From positions 484 to 6,207 of the forward strand of contig CALMAP010000310.1 of the NCBI GenBank assembly GCA_937859825.1: 5,724 bases of DNA, given 5' to 3'. The notes beneath the pieces were generated by a model. It was not told the DNA's origin, made no database searches, and saw only the letters and a program-made list of their open reading frames with translations. The DNA comes from an uncultured Terriglobus sp. GTDB lineage: Bacteria; Acidobacteriota; Terriglobia; Terriglobales; Acidobacteriaceae. Below, one piece after another: positions 1-5,724 of this stretch; the stretch's first letter is position 1; every line of letters begins with the position of its first letter. A program made the position numbers and the translations under genes.

Positions 1-687
1 CAGGTGCTGCAGCGCGATCGCCACGCAGCCTATGTCTCCTGCCTGTCGATTGTTGCCTCGTCTCTCGACAAAATCGCCACCGAGATACGGCACCTGCAGC
101 GCACTGAAGTCCGCGAAGCAGAGGAGTTCTTCAATCCGAAGCAGAAGGGTTCCAGCGCTATGCCGCACAAGCGCAATCCCATCACCGCGGAAAACATTTG
201 CGGTCTTGCGCGAGTCATGCGGGCCAACGCGCAGGTTGCACTCGAGAACGTGGCTCTCTGGCATGAGCGCGACATCTCCCACAGCTCTGCGGAGCGCGTG
301 GTGCTTCCCGACCAGACCACGCTTGCGGATTACCTGCTCGCAAAGACGACCGACCTGATCGATCGCCTGCTCGTCTACCCGAAGCGCATGCAAAAGAATC
401 TCGATCTGACAGGAGGACTCGTCTTCAGCGGCCAGCTCCTTCTGGACCTTGCCGAAGCTGGCATGCTCCGCGAAGACGCTTACCGGGTAGTCCAGACCTT
501 GGCGATGCGCGCCTGGACGGAAGACCTTGTTTTTCGTGAACTGGTACTGCAAAGCCCAGAAATCGCCGCACTCCTCGCGCCCGAGCGGCTGGAGCGCGCA
601 TTCGATGTGAAGCGCCGGTTGAACAATGTGCCAGCAGTCTTCGAGCGCGTGCTCGGTGAGCCCCTTTCTACCGCTGCTTCCGCTTAA
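1..687 (+). CDS. purB: Adenylosuccinate lyase, C-terminal part (5' end outside the window)
   Basis: Adenylosuccinate lyase acts twice in cytoplasmic purine synthesis: it splits SAICAR to AICAR, and adenylosuccinate to AMP, releasing fumarate each time. The frame is open from base 1, so the visible 228 residues are the C-terminal half. Residues 50-60 carry the fumarase/aspartase superfamily signature GSSAMPHKRNP, in the flexible loop that holds the catalytic serine. About 30 residues later, WHERDISHSSAERV is typical of PurB rather than of fumarase, argininosuccinate lyase or aspartase. In Bacillus-type PurB (about 430 aa) the signature lies near residue 262, so roughly 210 N-terminal residues should lie upstream. 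The C-terminus is intact, ending with TAA at 685-687. A start codon inside the window (GTG at 4) is an artefact of the window edge. The family call is very secure. Confidence 0.96.
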   Translation, partial: QVLQRDRHAAYVSCLSIVASSLDKIATEIRHLQRTEVREAEEFFNPKQKGSSAMPHKRNPITAENICGLARVMRANAQVALENVALWHERDISHSSAERVVLPDQTTLADYLLAKTTDLIDRLLVYPKRMQKNLDLTGGLVFSGQLLLDLAEAGMLREDAYRVVQTLAMRAWTEDLVFRELVLQSPEIAALLAPERLERAFDVKRRLNNVPAVFERVLGEPLSTAASA

Positions 688-693
688 ATCTGC

Positions 694-701
694 AGGGGGG
701 G
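694..701 (+). promoter_or_regulatory. Ribosome binding site that favours the ATG at 706
   Basis: The run AGGGGGGG lies 4 bases before the ATG at 706 and 13 bases before the next in-frame ATG at 715. The spacing supports 706 as the start of the cysteine-cluster gene. It falls in the 18-base gap after the purB stop. Confidence 0.55.
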
Positions 702-705
702 CGCT

Positions 706-1290
706 ATGGCGAGCATGGATGATGCAGCGTTTGTGCAGATACTGGACCATGCTCTTGCGGATGCGACACAGCGCGCGGGCCACTGGCTCGCCTGCCGGCC
801 CGGATGCAATGCATGCTGCCACGGTGTCTTTGCCATCTCCAGTCTGGATGCGGACCGCCTGAATCGCGGATACCAAGAGTTGCGTCTGACTGATCCCGAG
901 CGCGCAGGCTCTGTTGCGACGCGATGTGAGGAAACTCGAGCTCGTCTCTCGGATGATTTTCCGGGCGATCCGCTCACCGGATTGCTTGGTGAAGATGAGG
1001 ACTCGGAAGCACGGTTCCAGGACTTTGCCAATGAAGAAGTTTGTCCCGTGCTCAATCCAGAATCCGGAACATGCGACCTGTACGAACATCGCCCTGTGAC
1101 CTGCCGCGTATTCGGACCACCGGTGCGATCGAGCGAAGGTTTCGGGGTCTGTGAACTGTGTTTTCAGGGTGCTCCTGAAACAGAGATTGAACGCTGTGAA
1201 CTGCACCTTCCACCGTCAGAGCAGGAAGACGAACTTATTCATCCGCACGGCGATTGGAGGACGATTGTCGCGTTCGCTCTGAAAACTTAG
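706..1290 (+). CDS. YkgJ-family cysteine-cluster protein (putative Zn/Fe-chelating)
   Basis: This 194-residue soluble protein belongs to the YkgJ/CxxCxxCC family, thought to bind zinc or an iron-sulfur cluster; the biochemical role is unproven for most members. The family hallmarks are visible: CX3CX2CC at residues 30-38, then CPVL at 113-116, and C-DLYEHRPVTCRVFG at 123-137, which is the usual C-x-[IL]-Y-E-x-R-P-x-x-C-R pattern. Further cysteines are at 74, 149, 152 (a CxxC) and 164, making eleven in all. The central stretch at about 78-108 is acidic (DDFPGDP, GEDEDSEARF). There is no signal peptide or membrane segment, so it is probably cytoplasmic. It begins 18 bases after the purB stop on the same strand, which suggests cotranscription. 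Nothing here reveals a substrate. Family call good, function unknown. Confidence 0.88.
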   Translation: MASMDDAAFVQILDHALADATQRAGHWLACRPGCNACCHGVFAISSLDADRLNRGYQELRLTDPERAGSVATRCEETRARLSDDFPGDPLTGLLGEDEDSEARFQDFANEEVCPVLNPESGTCDLYEHRPVTCRVFGPPVRSSEGFGVCELCFQGAPETEIERCELHLPPSEQEDELIHPHGDWRTIVAFALKT

Positions 1291-1566
1291 TTTCCGGGAG
1301 TGTCGTGTGCGACAGACTTTCCAGCCATAAGTTCCCCGGAGCTGGTGCCACATTGCAAATGCTTCGGCGTTTCGGCATACGGCACTCCGTAAGAACAGAA
1401 ATTGCGTCGCTCAATGCCTGGAACTATGCCTGGAGGCGTGAGGCTATCCCCATCCAGACTCAGCCTCGTCTTTTCCCGTGTGTCAATCTCCGGTAGAGCC
1501 CAAGGTAAGCGGTTCCCGAAAGCTGACCACGCAGGTGCAGATGCGATAGGCGATAATGCGAAAGCA
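1291..1566. other. 276-base stretch without a convincing gene, upstream of ubiX
   Basis: The stretch lies between the cysteine-cluster gene and the preferred ubiX start. The ubiX frame is open back to a TAA at 1390-1392, so a longer N-terminus from TTG 1402, ATG 1414, ATG 1426, GTG 1438 or GTG 1480 is formally possible. The residues it would encode are basic and Ser/Pro-rich and do not resemble UbiX. Just after the upstream stop there is a 5-bp stem, TGTCG/CGACA (1301-1314), inside a wider 6-bp pairing of TCCGGG (1293-1298) with CCCGGA (1335-1340). No U-run follows, so a Rho-independent terminator is doubtful. A weak promoter-like pair, TTGCAA (1353-1358) and CATACG (1376-1381) with a 17-base spacer, could drive ubiX. 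No RNA gene was recognised. Confidence 0.4.
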
Positions 1567-2223
1567 GTGAATCAGCAAACATCGCCATCACGCGGAAAGA
1601 ACCTGACACTCGCAGTCACTGGCGCGAGCGGCTCGATCTTTGCCGGAGCCATGCTTCTTCTGCTGGCGGAAGATTCCCGCGTCGCGCACGTAGATATCGT
1701 CGTCTCCGACCATGCCATGCGGGTCGTGGCCGAAGAGCACGGGCTCCCGGCAGGCCGGTCCGGCTTCCTGGACGCATTGCTCCATATCGCTGGCCCTGCG
1801 CCTGGCTTCCATCTTCCAGAAGGTAAATTCTCGCTGCTCGAAAACTCCGATATTGGCGCGGGAATCGCCAGCGGCAGCTATCCCAGTGACGGCATGATCG
1901 TGCTTCCCTGCTCCATGGACACCTTGGCTTCTATCAGTCATGGCATGGCCTCCCGGCTGATCGTGCGCGCCGCCGATGTTTGCCTGAAAGAACGACGGCC
2001 CCTGCTGCTTTGTATACGAGAGACGCCTTTTAACCTGATCCACATCAGGAACATGGCCGCCGCTACAGAAGCAGGCGCGACGGTATTCCCGGTCATTCCC
2101 GCCTATTACAACAAGCCTGAAAACATCACCGAGATGGCGATTCAGTTCTGCTGCCGTGTGCTTGGCCATGTAGGCCTGCCGCAACACAGAGCCTATCGCT
2201 GGAAAGCTGACGACCTGGCCTAG
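1567..2223 (+). CDS. ubiX: Flavin prenyltransferase UbiX
   Basis: UbiX joins dimethylallyl phosphate to reduced FMN, making the prenylated FMN cofactor of UbiD-type decarboxylases, which act in quinone synthesis among other pathways. From GTG 1567 it has 218 residues, near the usual 190-210. GASG at 19-22 is the FMN-binding loop. PCSMDTLASISHG lies at 114-126, RETPFNLIHIRNM at 151-163, and PAYYNKPENI at 178-187. Residues matching those known as important in Pseudomonas UbiX are present: Ser21, Glu56 or Glu57, Lys141, Glu152, Tyr181 and Arg197, and the Lys-Glu-Tyr-Arg spacing (11, 29, 16) is the same. The start is uncertain. GTG 1567 gives a normal N-terminus but has a poor Shine-Dalgarno, and the frame is open back to TTG 1402 (273 aa). 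The UbiD partner is not in the window. The stop overlaps the convergent hydrolase stop. Confidence 0.93.
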   Translation: MNQQTSPSRGKNLTLAVTGASGSIFAGAMLLLLAEDSRVAHVDIVVSDHAMRVVAEEHGLPAGRSGFLDALLHIAGPAPGFHLPEGKFSLLENSDIGAGIASGSYPSDGMIVLPCSMDTLASISHGMASRLIVRAADVCLKERRPLLLCIRETPFNLIHIRNMAAATEAGATVFPVIPAYYNKPENITEMAIQFCCRVLGHVGLPQHRAYRWKADDLA

Positions 2224-3206
2224 CGCTTCTTTGCAGGCAGAGTGCGGTCAATGGATGTGAGGGGCGGGTCTGCGGCAAGAAACCGAAGAGTTACCGGAAT
2301 CACCTGCGAAGCGCACTCAGCCACAGCCAGATGACCACACCCCTTGATGCGCACCAGCACAGATTGCGGAAGCAGTTCGTGCATCTTCTCTGCCATGGTC
2401 ATGGGCGTCAACTTGTCTTCGGTGCCCCACACAATCAGCACCGGCATTTTCAGGTGCTGCAGACGGAAATCCAGAATTTCTTTGCCATCCAGCATGCTGG
2501 CAAGCGTGCTGTCCACAACCCGGGCACTGTGATGGAAACGGCGCAGGAGCCCAGGAACTGCAAATGATGGGAGCCGGATGAACGGTTTGTACGGTTCAAT
2601 CCGGTAGAGCAGTGCATCGAGATCGGCCTTGCTCGAAGGAGCGAACATCTGAAGGGGAAAATCCAGCGGCATGTACAGACCAGCACTGTCGTAGAGCAGC
2701 AGGCGATGAACCTTCTCCGGCTCGTCGAGCGCGTACTTGGCAGCCAGCCAGCCGCCCATCGACCATCCGGCCACATCCGGTTTTTGGATATGCAGAGTGT
2801 CTACAAATCCTGAGATGATGCGCTCTTCGCTGGAAAGCGAAAAGTCACCGCCCAGCGGCTTGTCAGATGCACCGTATCCCAGTAAGTCCAGCGCGTACAC
2901 GTGATACCCGTGCGCCGCCAATGCCGGTGTCAGGACCGCCCAGTCGCTTCCGCGAGCGCCGAGTCCGTGGATCAACAGGACGGGTTTGTCAGGCCCCGCC
3001 TGCTTTGGCAGTGCTTCAAGATAGTGAATGCGGTGGGCATTGACGTTCACATAGTGGTGCTGAACACCGTGACGCCAAAGATAGATGTCGGTTCCGCGGT
3101 CGACCAGCCAAAAAGGATTGAGATAAAGCAGCACCAAAGAACAGACCGCCAGCGCAGCGATCGTTCCAGCTGCAGCGACGATGGCGCGCTTGCGTCCTTG
3201 CTTCAC
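2220..3206 (-). CDS. Membrane-anchored alpha/beta hydrolase
   Basis: This 328-residue protein has an N-terminal transmembrane segment (about residues 8-30, after a basic KQGRKR start) and an alpha/beta hydrolase domain from about 55 to 312. The oxyanion-hole motif HGLG is at 80-83 and the nucleophile elbow GWSMGG at 147-152, with Ser149. The likely acid is Asp264 in WGTEDKLTP and the likely base His292 in GCGHLA, so the catalytic triad looks complete. The fold covers esterases, lipases and C-C hydrolases, and the substrate cannot be told from sequence. The anchor probably leaves the catalytic domain on the periplasmic face. The start is GTG (3204-3206), overlapping the nitroreductase stop as GTGA with no strong Shine-Dalgarno, so translation is probably coupled to that gene. 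The C-terminal tail (SIDRTLPAKKR) is basic. The stop shares a CTAG with ubiX. Confidence 0.88.
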   Translation of the reverse strand: MKQGRKRAIVAAAGTIAALAVCSLVLLYLNPFWLVDRGTDIYLWRHGVQHHYVNVNAHRIHYLEALPKQAGPDKPVLLIHGLGARGSDWAVLTPALAAHGYHVYALDLLGYGASDKPLGGDFSLSSEERIISGFVDTLHIQKPDVAGWSMGGWLAAKYALDEPEKVHRLLLYDSAGLYMPLDFPLQMFAPSSKADLDALLYRIEPYKPFIRLPSFAVPGLLRRFHHSARVVDSTLASMLDGKEILDFRLQHLKMPVLIVWGTEDKLTPMTMAEKMHELLPQSVLVRIKGCGHLAVAECASQVIPVTLRFLAADPPLTSIDRTLPAKKR

Positions 3207-3850
3207 CGGAACGGCTTGCCGAACTCTTCGGCAAAGGTCGTATGGGCCAGACCAAAGCGGCCCCCATCATATTTGTCACTGCCTTTAAGACGTCCTATGG
3301 CCAGCAGAGAAACCACCCAGTAGCTCAACGGCAGACGAAGAATCTCGTGCATTCTCTCCTGCTCGAAACCTTCCATGGGAGCGGTGTCATAGCCGAGGCT
3401 TTCCGCCGTCAGCAGCATGAATGCCGCAGCGATCGACACCTGTTTGTTGAGCCATCCATGCATCTGGTCACGGTTTAGAGAAGAAAGATAGCTCTGCACA
3501 TAACTCTTCAACTGCGCAGCGTAACTTTCTGGCATTCCGCCACTTAGTCCCATGCGAATAATGTCGTCCGCATCACGGCGCCAACCGTCTGCATCACCGC
3601 AGCATGCAATTACCACGGAGGCTTCTTCGACCTTTGCCTGATTGAAACAGGCAGCCCGCAATTTTCGCTTCTGGTCTTCGGACTGCACGACGACAAACCG
3701 CCAGGGCTGTACGTTGTAACCTGAGGGAGCGGCCAGTCCTGCCTCGATGATGCGGCGAAGGTCTTCCGCTGGAACCGGCGATCCATCGAAGGATGGGGTC
3801 GTTCTCCGCTCACGGACGACCTGTTCAAGTGACTTAGGAATACTGTCCAT
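3203..3850 (-). CDS. Nitroreductase-family FMN-dependent oxidoreductase
   Basis: This 215-residue cytoplasmic protein belongs to the nitroreductase family: FMN enzymes, usually homodimers, that reduce nitro compounds, quinones or enones with NAD(P)H. RERRTTPSF at 13-21 carries the Arg-Arg-Ser/Thr element that binds the FMN phosphate. APSGYNVQPWRFVVV at 41-55 matches the second conserved FMN site. PMEGF at 158-162 and LLAIGR at 183-188 are the usual C-terminal landmarks. The length is normal. The start chosen is ATG at 3848-3850; a TTG two codons upstream (3854-3856) is also in frame, and neither has a clear Shine-Dalgarno. It lies 51 bases downstream of the unknown secreted gene and overlaps the hydrolase start by 4 bases. 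The middle part (about 85-137) is rich in Asp, Arg, Ser and Tyr and may be a substrate-specific insert. The true substrate is unknown. Confidence 0.9.
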   Translation of the reverse strand: MDSIPKSLEQVVRERRTTPSFDGSPVPAEDLRRIIEAGLAAPSGYNVQPWRFVVVQSEDQKRKLRAACFNQAKVEEASVVIACCGDADGWRRDADDIIRMGLSGGMPESYAAQLKSYVQSYLSSLNRDQMHGWLNKQVSIAAAFMLLTAESLGYDTAPMEGFEQERMHEILRLPLSYWVVSLLAIGRLKGSDKYDGGRFGLAHTTFAEEFGKPFR

Positions 3851-3901
3851 GCGCAACAGCTATTTTACCGGACGGCCCTGCCATTCGACTTCATCCAACA
3901 C

Positions 3902-4936
3902 TCAAGGTAACTTCGAGACCGGCTCTTCGCTGGCAAAGGGGGAACCGTTCGGCCCATCCGCGTAGACCCATACACCGTGGAATGCGCTGCGCATTTCGGG
4001 ATACGCACCGAGCAATGCGCTAGCCGCTTTCTGGTTCCGAGCGCGGGCAATAACCGGATCGGCGATCGTGTCCGCCTTGAAATGAACCTGCACATCGATG
4101 CGATCACTGCCGAGTGAGTCATCTGGCCCAAGCGAAGTGAACAGGTATTCCGTTCCATCTTTCGCCTTTACCACCAGAGGCGACGCCGCACTGATACCGG
4201 ACGAGAGCGCGGCCGGAGCAGAGCGCGTCTGCTCTTCGTGCAACTGGTCAAGGTGTGATGTGCTGATGAACTCCACTGGCTTAAGCAACTGCTCTGCCTC
4301 GGCATACTGCAGCCACGCATTCCACGACTGCTTCTTTCCTGCCGAAACTCTTGCCTCCGTCCAGTACCAGAGACCATCGTGACCAGCGGCCATCGTCGCC
4401 CGGGGGAATAAACCTGCCAATTGCCACGTGCCTGGTCCACTTTGCTTCATCAGAAACGCGAGTTGCCACGATATCGTGCCCTTCGCGTCGATGATGGCGA
4501 GCCCGTATTTGCCGGCAGGGAGAGCCTGCAGACTGAAGGTGACAGAGGACTGCGATCGGTTGAGGTTGCAGAAGAACTGCGCGTCCTGGGGCGAGGCGGC
4601 ACCAGATGGATTGCTGGAGGCGTCCAGCAGCCAGACGCTATCCGGCTGAAATGTCGCTGTTTTCAGGTGGGGCGAGGTGCTGGCAATCGTGTCAGCCATG
4701 CCGCCGAAGTCTTTCGCGTACTGCTCCAGTGTTCTTGCTCGAATCGCATTGGCATCGTTCGCCTGCATCTCTGTTGCAAACGCAAGACCTGCCGCCGCGA
4801 GGCTGTCGCGGTCCGCAGCCTGCATTTGGGACTGGGTAACGCACTTCTGTCCGATTCCGGCCCTGCAGACGAGCACACAGACAATGCAAGCCAGCAGGAA
4901 ACGACTGCGCGCAATCGAGGCTTTTCTATGAATCAT
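3902..4936 (-). CDS. Exported protein of unknown function
   Basis: I do not recognise this 344-residue protein. The N-terminus is a signal peptide: basic residues MIHRKASIARSR, then a hydrophobic core FLLACIVCVLVC (13-24), with probable cleavage near AGIGQ (26-30). Cys17 and Cys24 lack a well-placed lipobox, so a lipoprotein is unlikely. The mature chain starts with an Ala-rich, helix-like part (about 35-80) and continues as a mixed domain with aromatic patches such as GLWYWTEAR. A helical part (LQYAEAEQLLKPVEF), a Ser/Ala-rich linker and a C-terminal domain ending in VWVYADGPNGSPFASEEP follow. No catalytic motif or metal site was seen. It is likely periplasmic. It is the first of three leftward genes, so its function may bear on the nitroreductase and hydrolase, but only by position. 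AGGAT (4943-4947, minus strand) sits 6 bases before the ATG, a good ribosome site. Confidence 0.82.
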   Translation of the reverse strand: MIHRKASIARSRFLLACIVCVLVCRAGIGQKCVTQSQMQAADRDSLAAAGLAFATEMQANDANAIRARTLEQYAKDFGGMADTIASTSPHLKTATFQPDSVWLLDASSNPSGAASPQDAQFFCNLNRSQSSVTFSLQALPAGKYGLAIIDAKGTISWQLAFLMKQSGPGTWQLAGLFPRATMAAGHDGLWYWTEARVSAGKKQSWNAWLQYAEAEQLLKPVEFISTSHLDQLHEEQTRSAPAALSSGISAASPLVVKAKDGTEYLFTSLGPDDSLGSDRIDVQVHFKADTIADPVIARARNQKAASALLGAYPEMRSAFHGVWVYADGPNGSPFASEEPVSKLP

Positions 4937-4942
4937 GCGGTT

Positions 4943-4947
4943 ATCCT
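4943..4947 (-). promoter_or_regulatory. Ribosome binding site of the unknown exported gene
   Basis: On the minus strand AGGAT stands 6 bases before the ATG at 4934-4936. This fixes the start so that the reading begins exactly with a signal peptide. Confidence 0.5.
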
Positions 4948-5087
4948 AACGAGTACTGCTTGAGTATCCCCGAGCAGATGCTCCAGTTTAGCCCTTTGCC
5001 ATGTTTGGAAAATCAACATCAGCCGCGTTTCCAGCGTCTAATTCCATACAGGACTGATTTGACGAATTGAATGTCGAAAGAGATATT

Positions 5088-5091
5088 GAGG
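5088..5091 (+). promoter_or_regulatory. Ribosome binding site that selects the ATG at 5097
   Basis: GAGG lies 5 bases before the ATG at 5097. An in-frame TTG at 5067 would add ten residues, including four acidic ones, ahead of the signal peptide and has no comparable site. The ATG at 5097 is therefore preferred. Confidence 0.55.
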
Positions 5092-5096
5092 CAGCC

Positions 5097-5724
5097 ATGC
5101 AAACCACTACAAATCAGCCGTTGCGGCGGGCCGTGTTTGGCTGTGTGATCGTCCTCAGTAGTGGAGCAATCGCAGCGGCGCAGGCACCGAAGGCTTCTTC
5201 ACTTCCACCGTCTGCTCCTACTTCGTCAGTCTCACCTTCGCAAATGCCATCTGCGAACCCGCCGGTTGTTTCCAGCATTTCACCGTCACACTCTGAGATT
5301 TCCTGGAACGGCAATACGTTGCAGGTTGTCGCAACGAACGCCAGTCTGAGCCAGTTGATGCAGGAAATTGCCGCAAAGGCGAATCTTAAGATCACTGGTT
5401 CGACACCGGAGGATAGGGTTTTCGGCACCTATTGACCGGGCAAGCTGGAAGACGTATTGTCTGAGCTTCTCGACGGCATGGCGATCAATATGCTGTTTGT
5501 CGATCGTCCGGGTACGCAAGCGAAGCAGCTTGTGCTTACCTCGAGAAGCGGCGGGCCCATACCTTCGAGTCAGAACCAGCAGGGCCAGGATGGGAATGGG
5601 GCACGGAGCAGTCCCTCGCAGAATGATGTGGGCCAGGCACCGCAGCCGCCGCAGCACGTCCCACTACCGTATGCACCCCCATACGCTCCGGCGGCCGGTG
5701 CTGCAGCTTCCACAGACCCGCCCC
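5097..5724 (+). pseudogene. Exported STN-like domain protein with an in-frame TGA; 3' end outside the window
   Basis: From ATG 5097 the frame encodes a signal peptide (residues 1-30: RR charge, hydrophobic core VFGCVIVLSSG, cleavage near AAAQA). A Pro/Ser-rich linker follows (31-66). Next comes a domain resembling STN, the short domain at the N-terminus of secretins and TonB-dependent receptors (about 68-136). Codon 113 is TGA (5433-5435), inside that domain between FGTY and PGKLEDVLSELLDGM. The same frame then stays open for 96 codons to the window edge: it completes the domain (INMLFVDRPG, LVLTSR) and enters a Gln/Pro-rich tail (QPPQHVPLPYAPPYAP). If read strictly, only 112 residues are made, with a broken domain. 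A restart at ATG 5478 would lack the signal peptide. The family usually has Gly at this point (from memory), so GGA to TGA is the likely change. Role in a secretion or envelope complex is unproven. Confidence 0.7.

Larger units (their letters stand above)
4937..5096. promoter_or_regulatory. Divergent intergenic region between the leftward operon and the STN-like gene
   Basis: These 160 bases must hold the promoters of both the leftward unknown gene and the rightward STN-like gene. For the rightward gene a plausible sigma70-type pair is TCAACA (5013-5018) and TCTAAT (5037-5042), 18 bases apart; the -10 matches the consensus at 5 of 6 bases. An inverted repeat TGGAAA (5006-5011) / TTTCCA (5028-5033), with a 16-base spacer, flanks the -35 element and could be an operator, but 6-bp arms are common by chance. 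The leftward gene shows only a weak promoter-like match. No terminator or RNA gene was seen. Confidence 0.45.

Noticed and set aside
684..1055. 123-codon open frame on the - strand over the cysteine-cluster gene
   Set aside because: It overlaps a clear family member on the other strand and has a low-complexity Ser/Arg composition.
1293..1340. Possible terminator after the cysteine-cluster gene
   Set aside because: The stems are only 5 and 6 bp and no T-run follows, so it does not qualify as an intrinsic terminator.
1588..2187. 199-codon open frame on the - strand across ubiX
   Set aside because: It lies wholly antisense to a UbiX with all expected motifs, and its His/Gly/Arg-rich translation resembles no family. 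It is a shadow of codon bias.
2451..2462. 12-base copy of CAGGTGCTGCAG, also at 1-12
   Set aside because: Both copies lie inside coding sequence of unrelated genes on opposite strands. Such GC-rich words made of common Leu and Gln codons recur by chance.
4421..4963. 180-codon open frame on the + strand antisense to the unknown exported gene
   Set aside because: The translation is Arg/Cys-rich with no motif or signal peptide. The opposite strand begins with a good ribosome site and signal peptide, so that one is the gene.
5433..5435. Selenocysteine codon
   Set aside because: The protein is not a redox enzyme, the site looks like a glycine turn, and no hairpin resembling a bacterial SECIS is apparent just downstream.
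5286..5657. 123-codon open frame on the - strand across the TGA of the STN-like gene
   Set aside because: It could suggest that the + frame is not coding there, but its Arg/Leu/Cys-rich product has no family features, while the + frame completes an STN-like domain.

Overview
The window is ordinary, densely packed bacterial chromosome with a fairly high G+C content. It shows no rRNA, tRNA, CRISPR, insertion sequence or phage genes. The genes suggest an aerobic Gram-negative soil bacterium, most likely an acidobacterium of the Terriglobus/Granulicella/Edaphobacter type. That guess rests on the style of the proteins: a secreted STN-domain protein with Pro/Ser/Gln-rich linkers, an exported protein of no known family, and a UbiX with a Cys-cluster neighbour. 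It is an inference, not a proof.

Left part, + strand (1-2223). The window opens inside purB (adenylosuccinate lyase, C-terminal half). After 18 bases comes a YkgJ-type cysteine-cluster protein, probably on the same transcript. A 276-base stretch with no convincing gene follows, then ubiX, the flavin prenyltransferase that makes the prenylated FMN cofactor for UbiD-type decarboxylases.

Middle part, - strand (4936 down to 2220). Three genes run leftward with short or negative gaps, as in an operon: a secreted protein of unknown function (344 aa), a nitroreductase-family flavoprotein (215 aa), and a membrane-anchored alpha/beta hydrolase (328 aa). The hydrolase start overlaps the nitroreductase stop in a GTGA. 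The hydrolase and ubiX converge so tightly that their two stop codons share one CTAG palindrome.

Right part, + strand (5097 to the edge). A 160-base divergent intergenic region separates the unknown secreted gene from a rightward gene for an exported STN-like protein (as found at the N-terminus of secretins and TonB-dependent receptors). This reading frame is cut by a single in-frame TGA in the middle of the STN domain, yet stays open and clearly protein-like for about 96 more codons to the window end. It looks like a fresh nonsense mutation (probably GGA to TGA), a sequencing error or, much less likely, a readthrough site. This is the most notable observation in the window. I found no convincing new multi-gene system.
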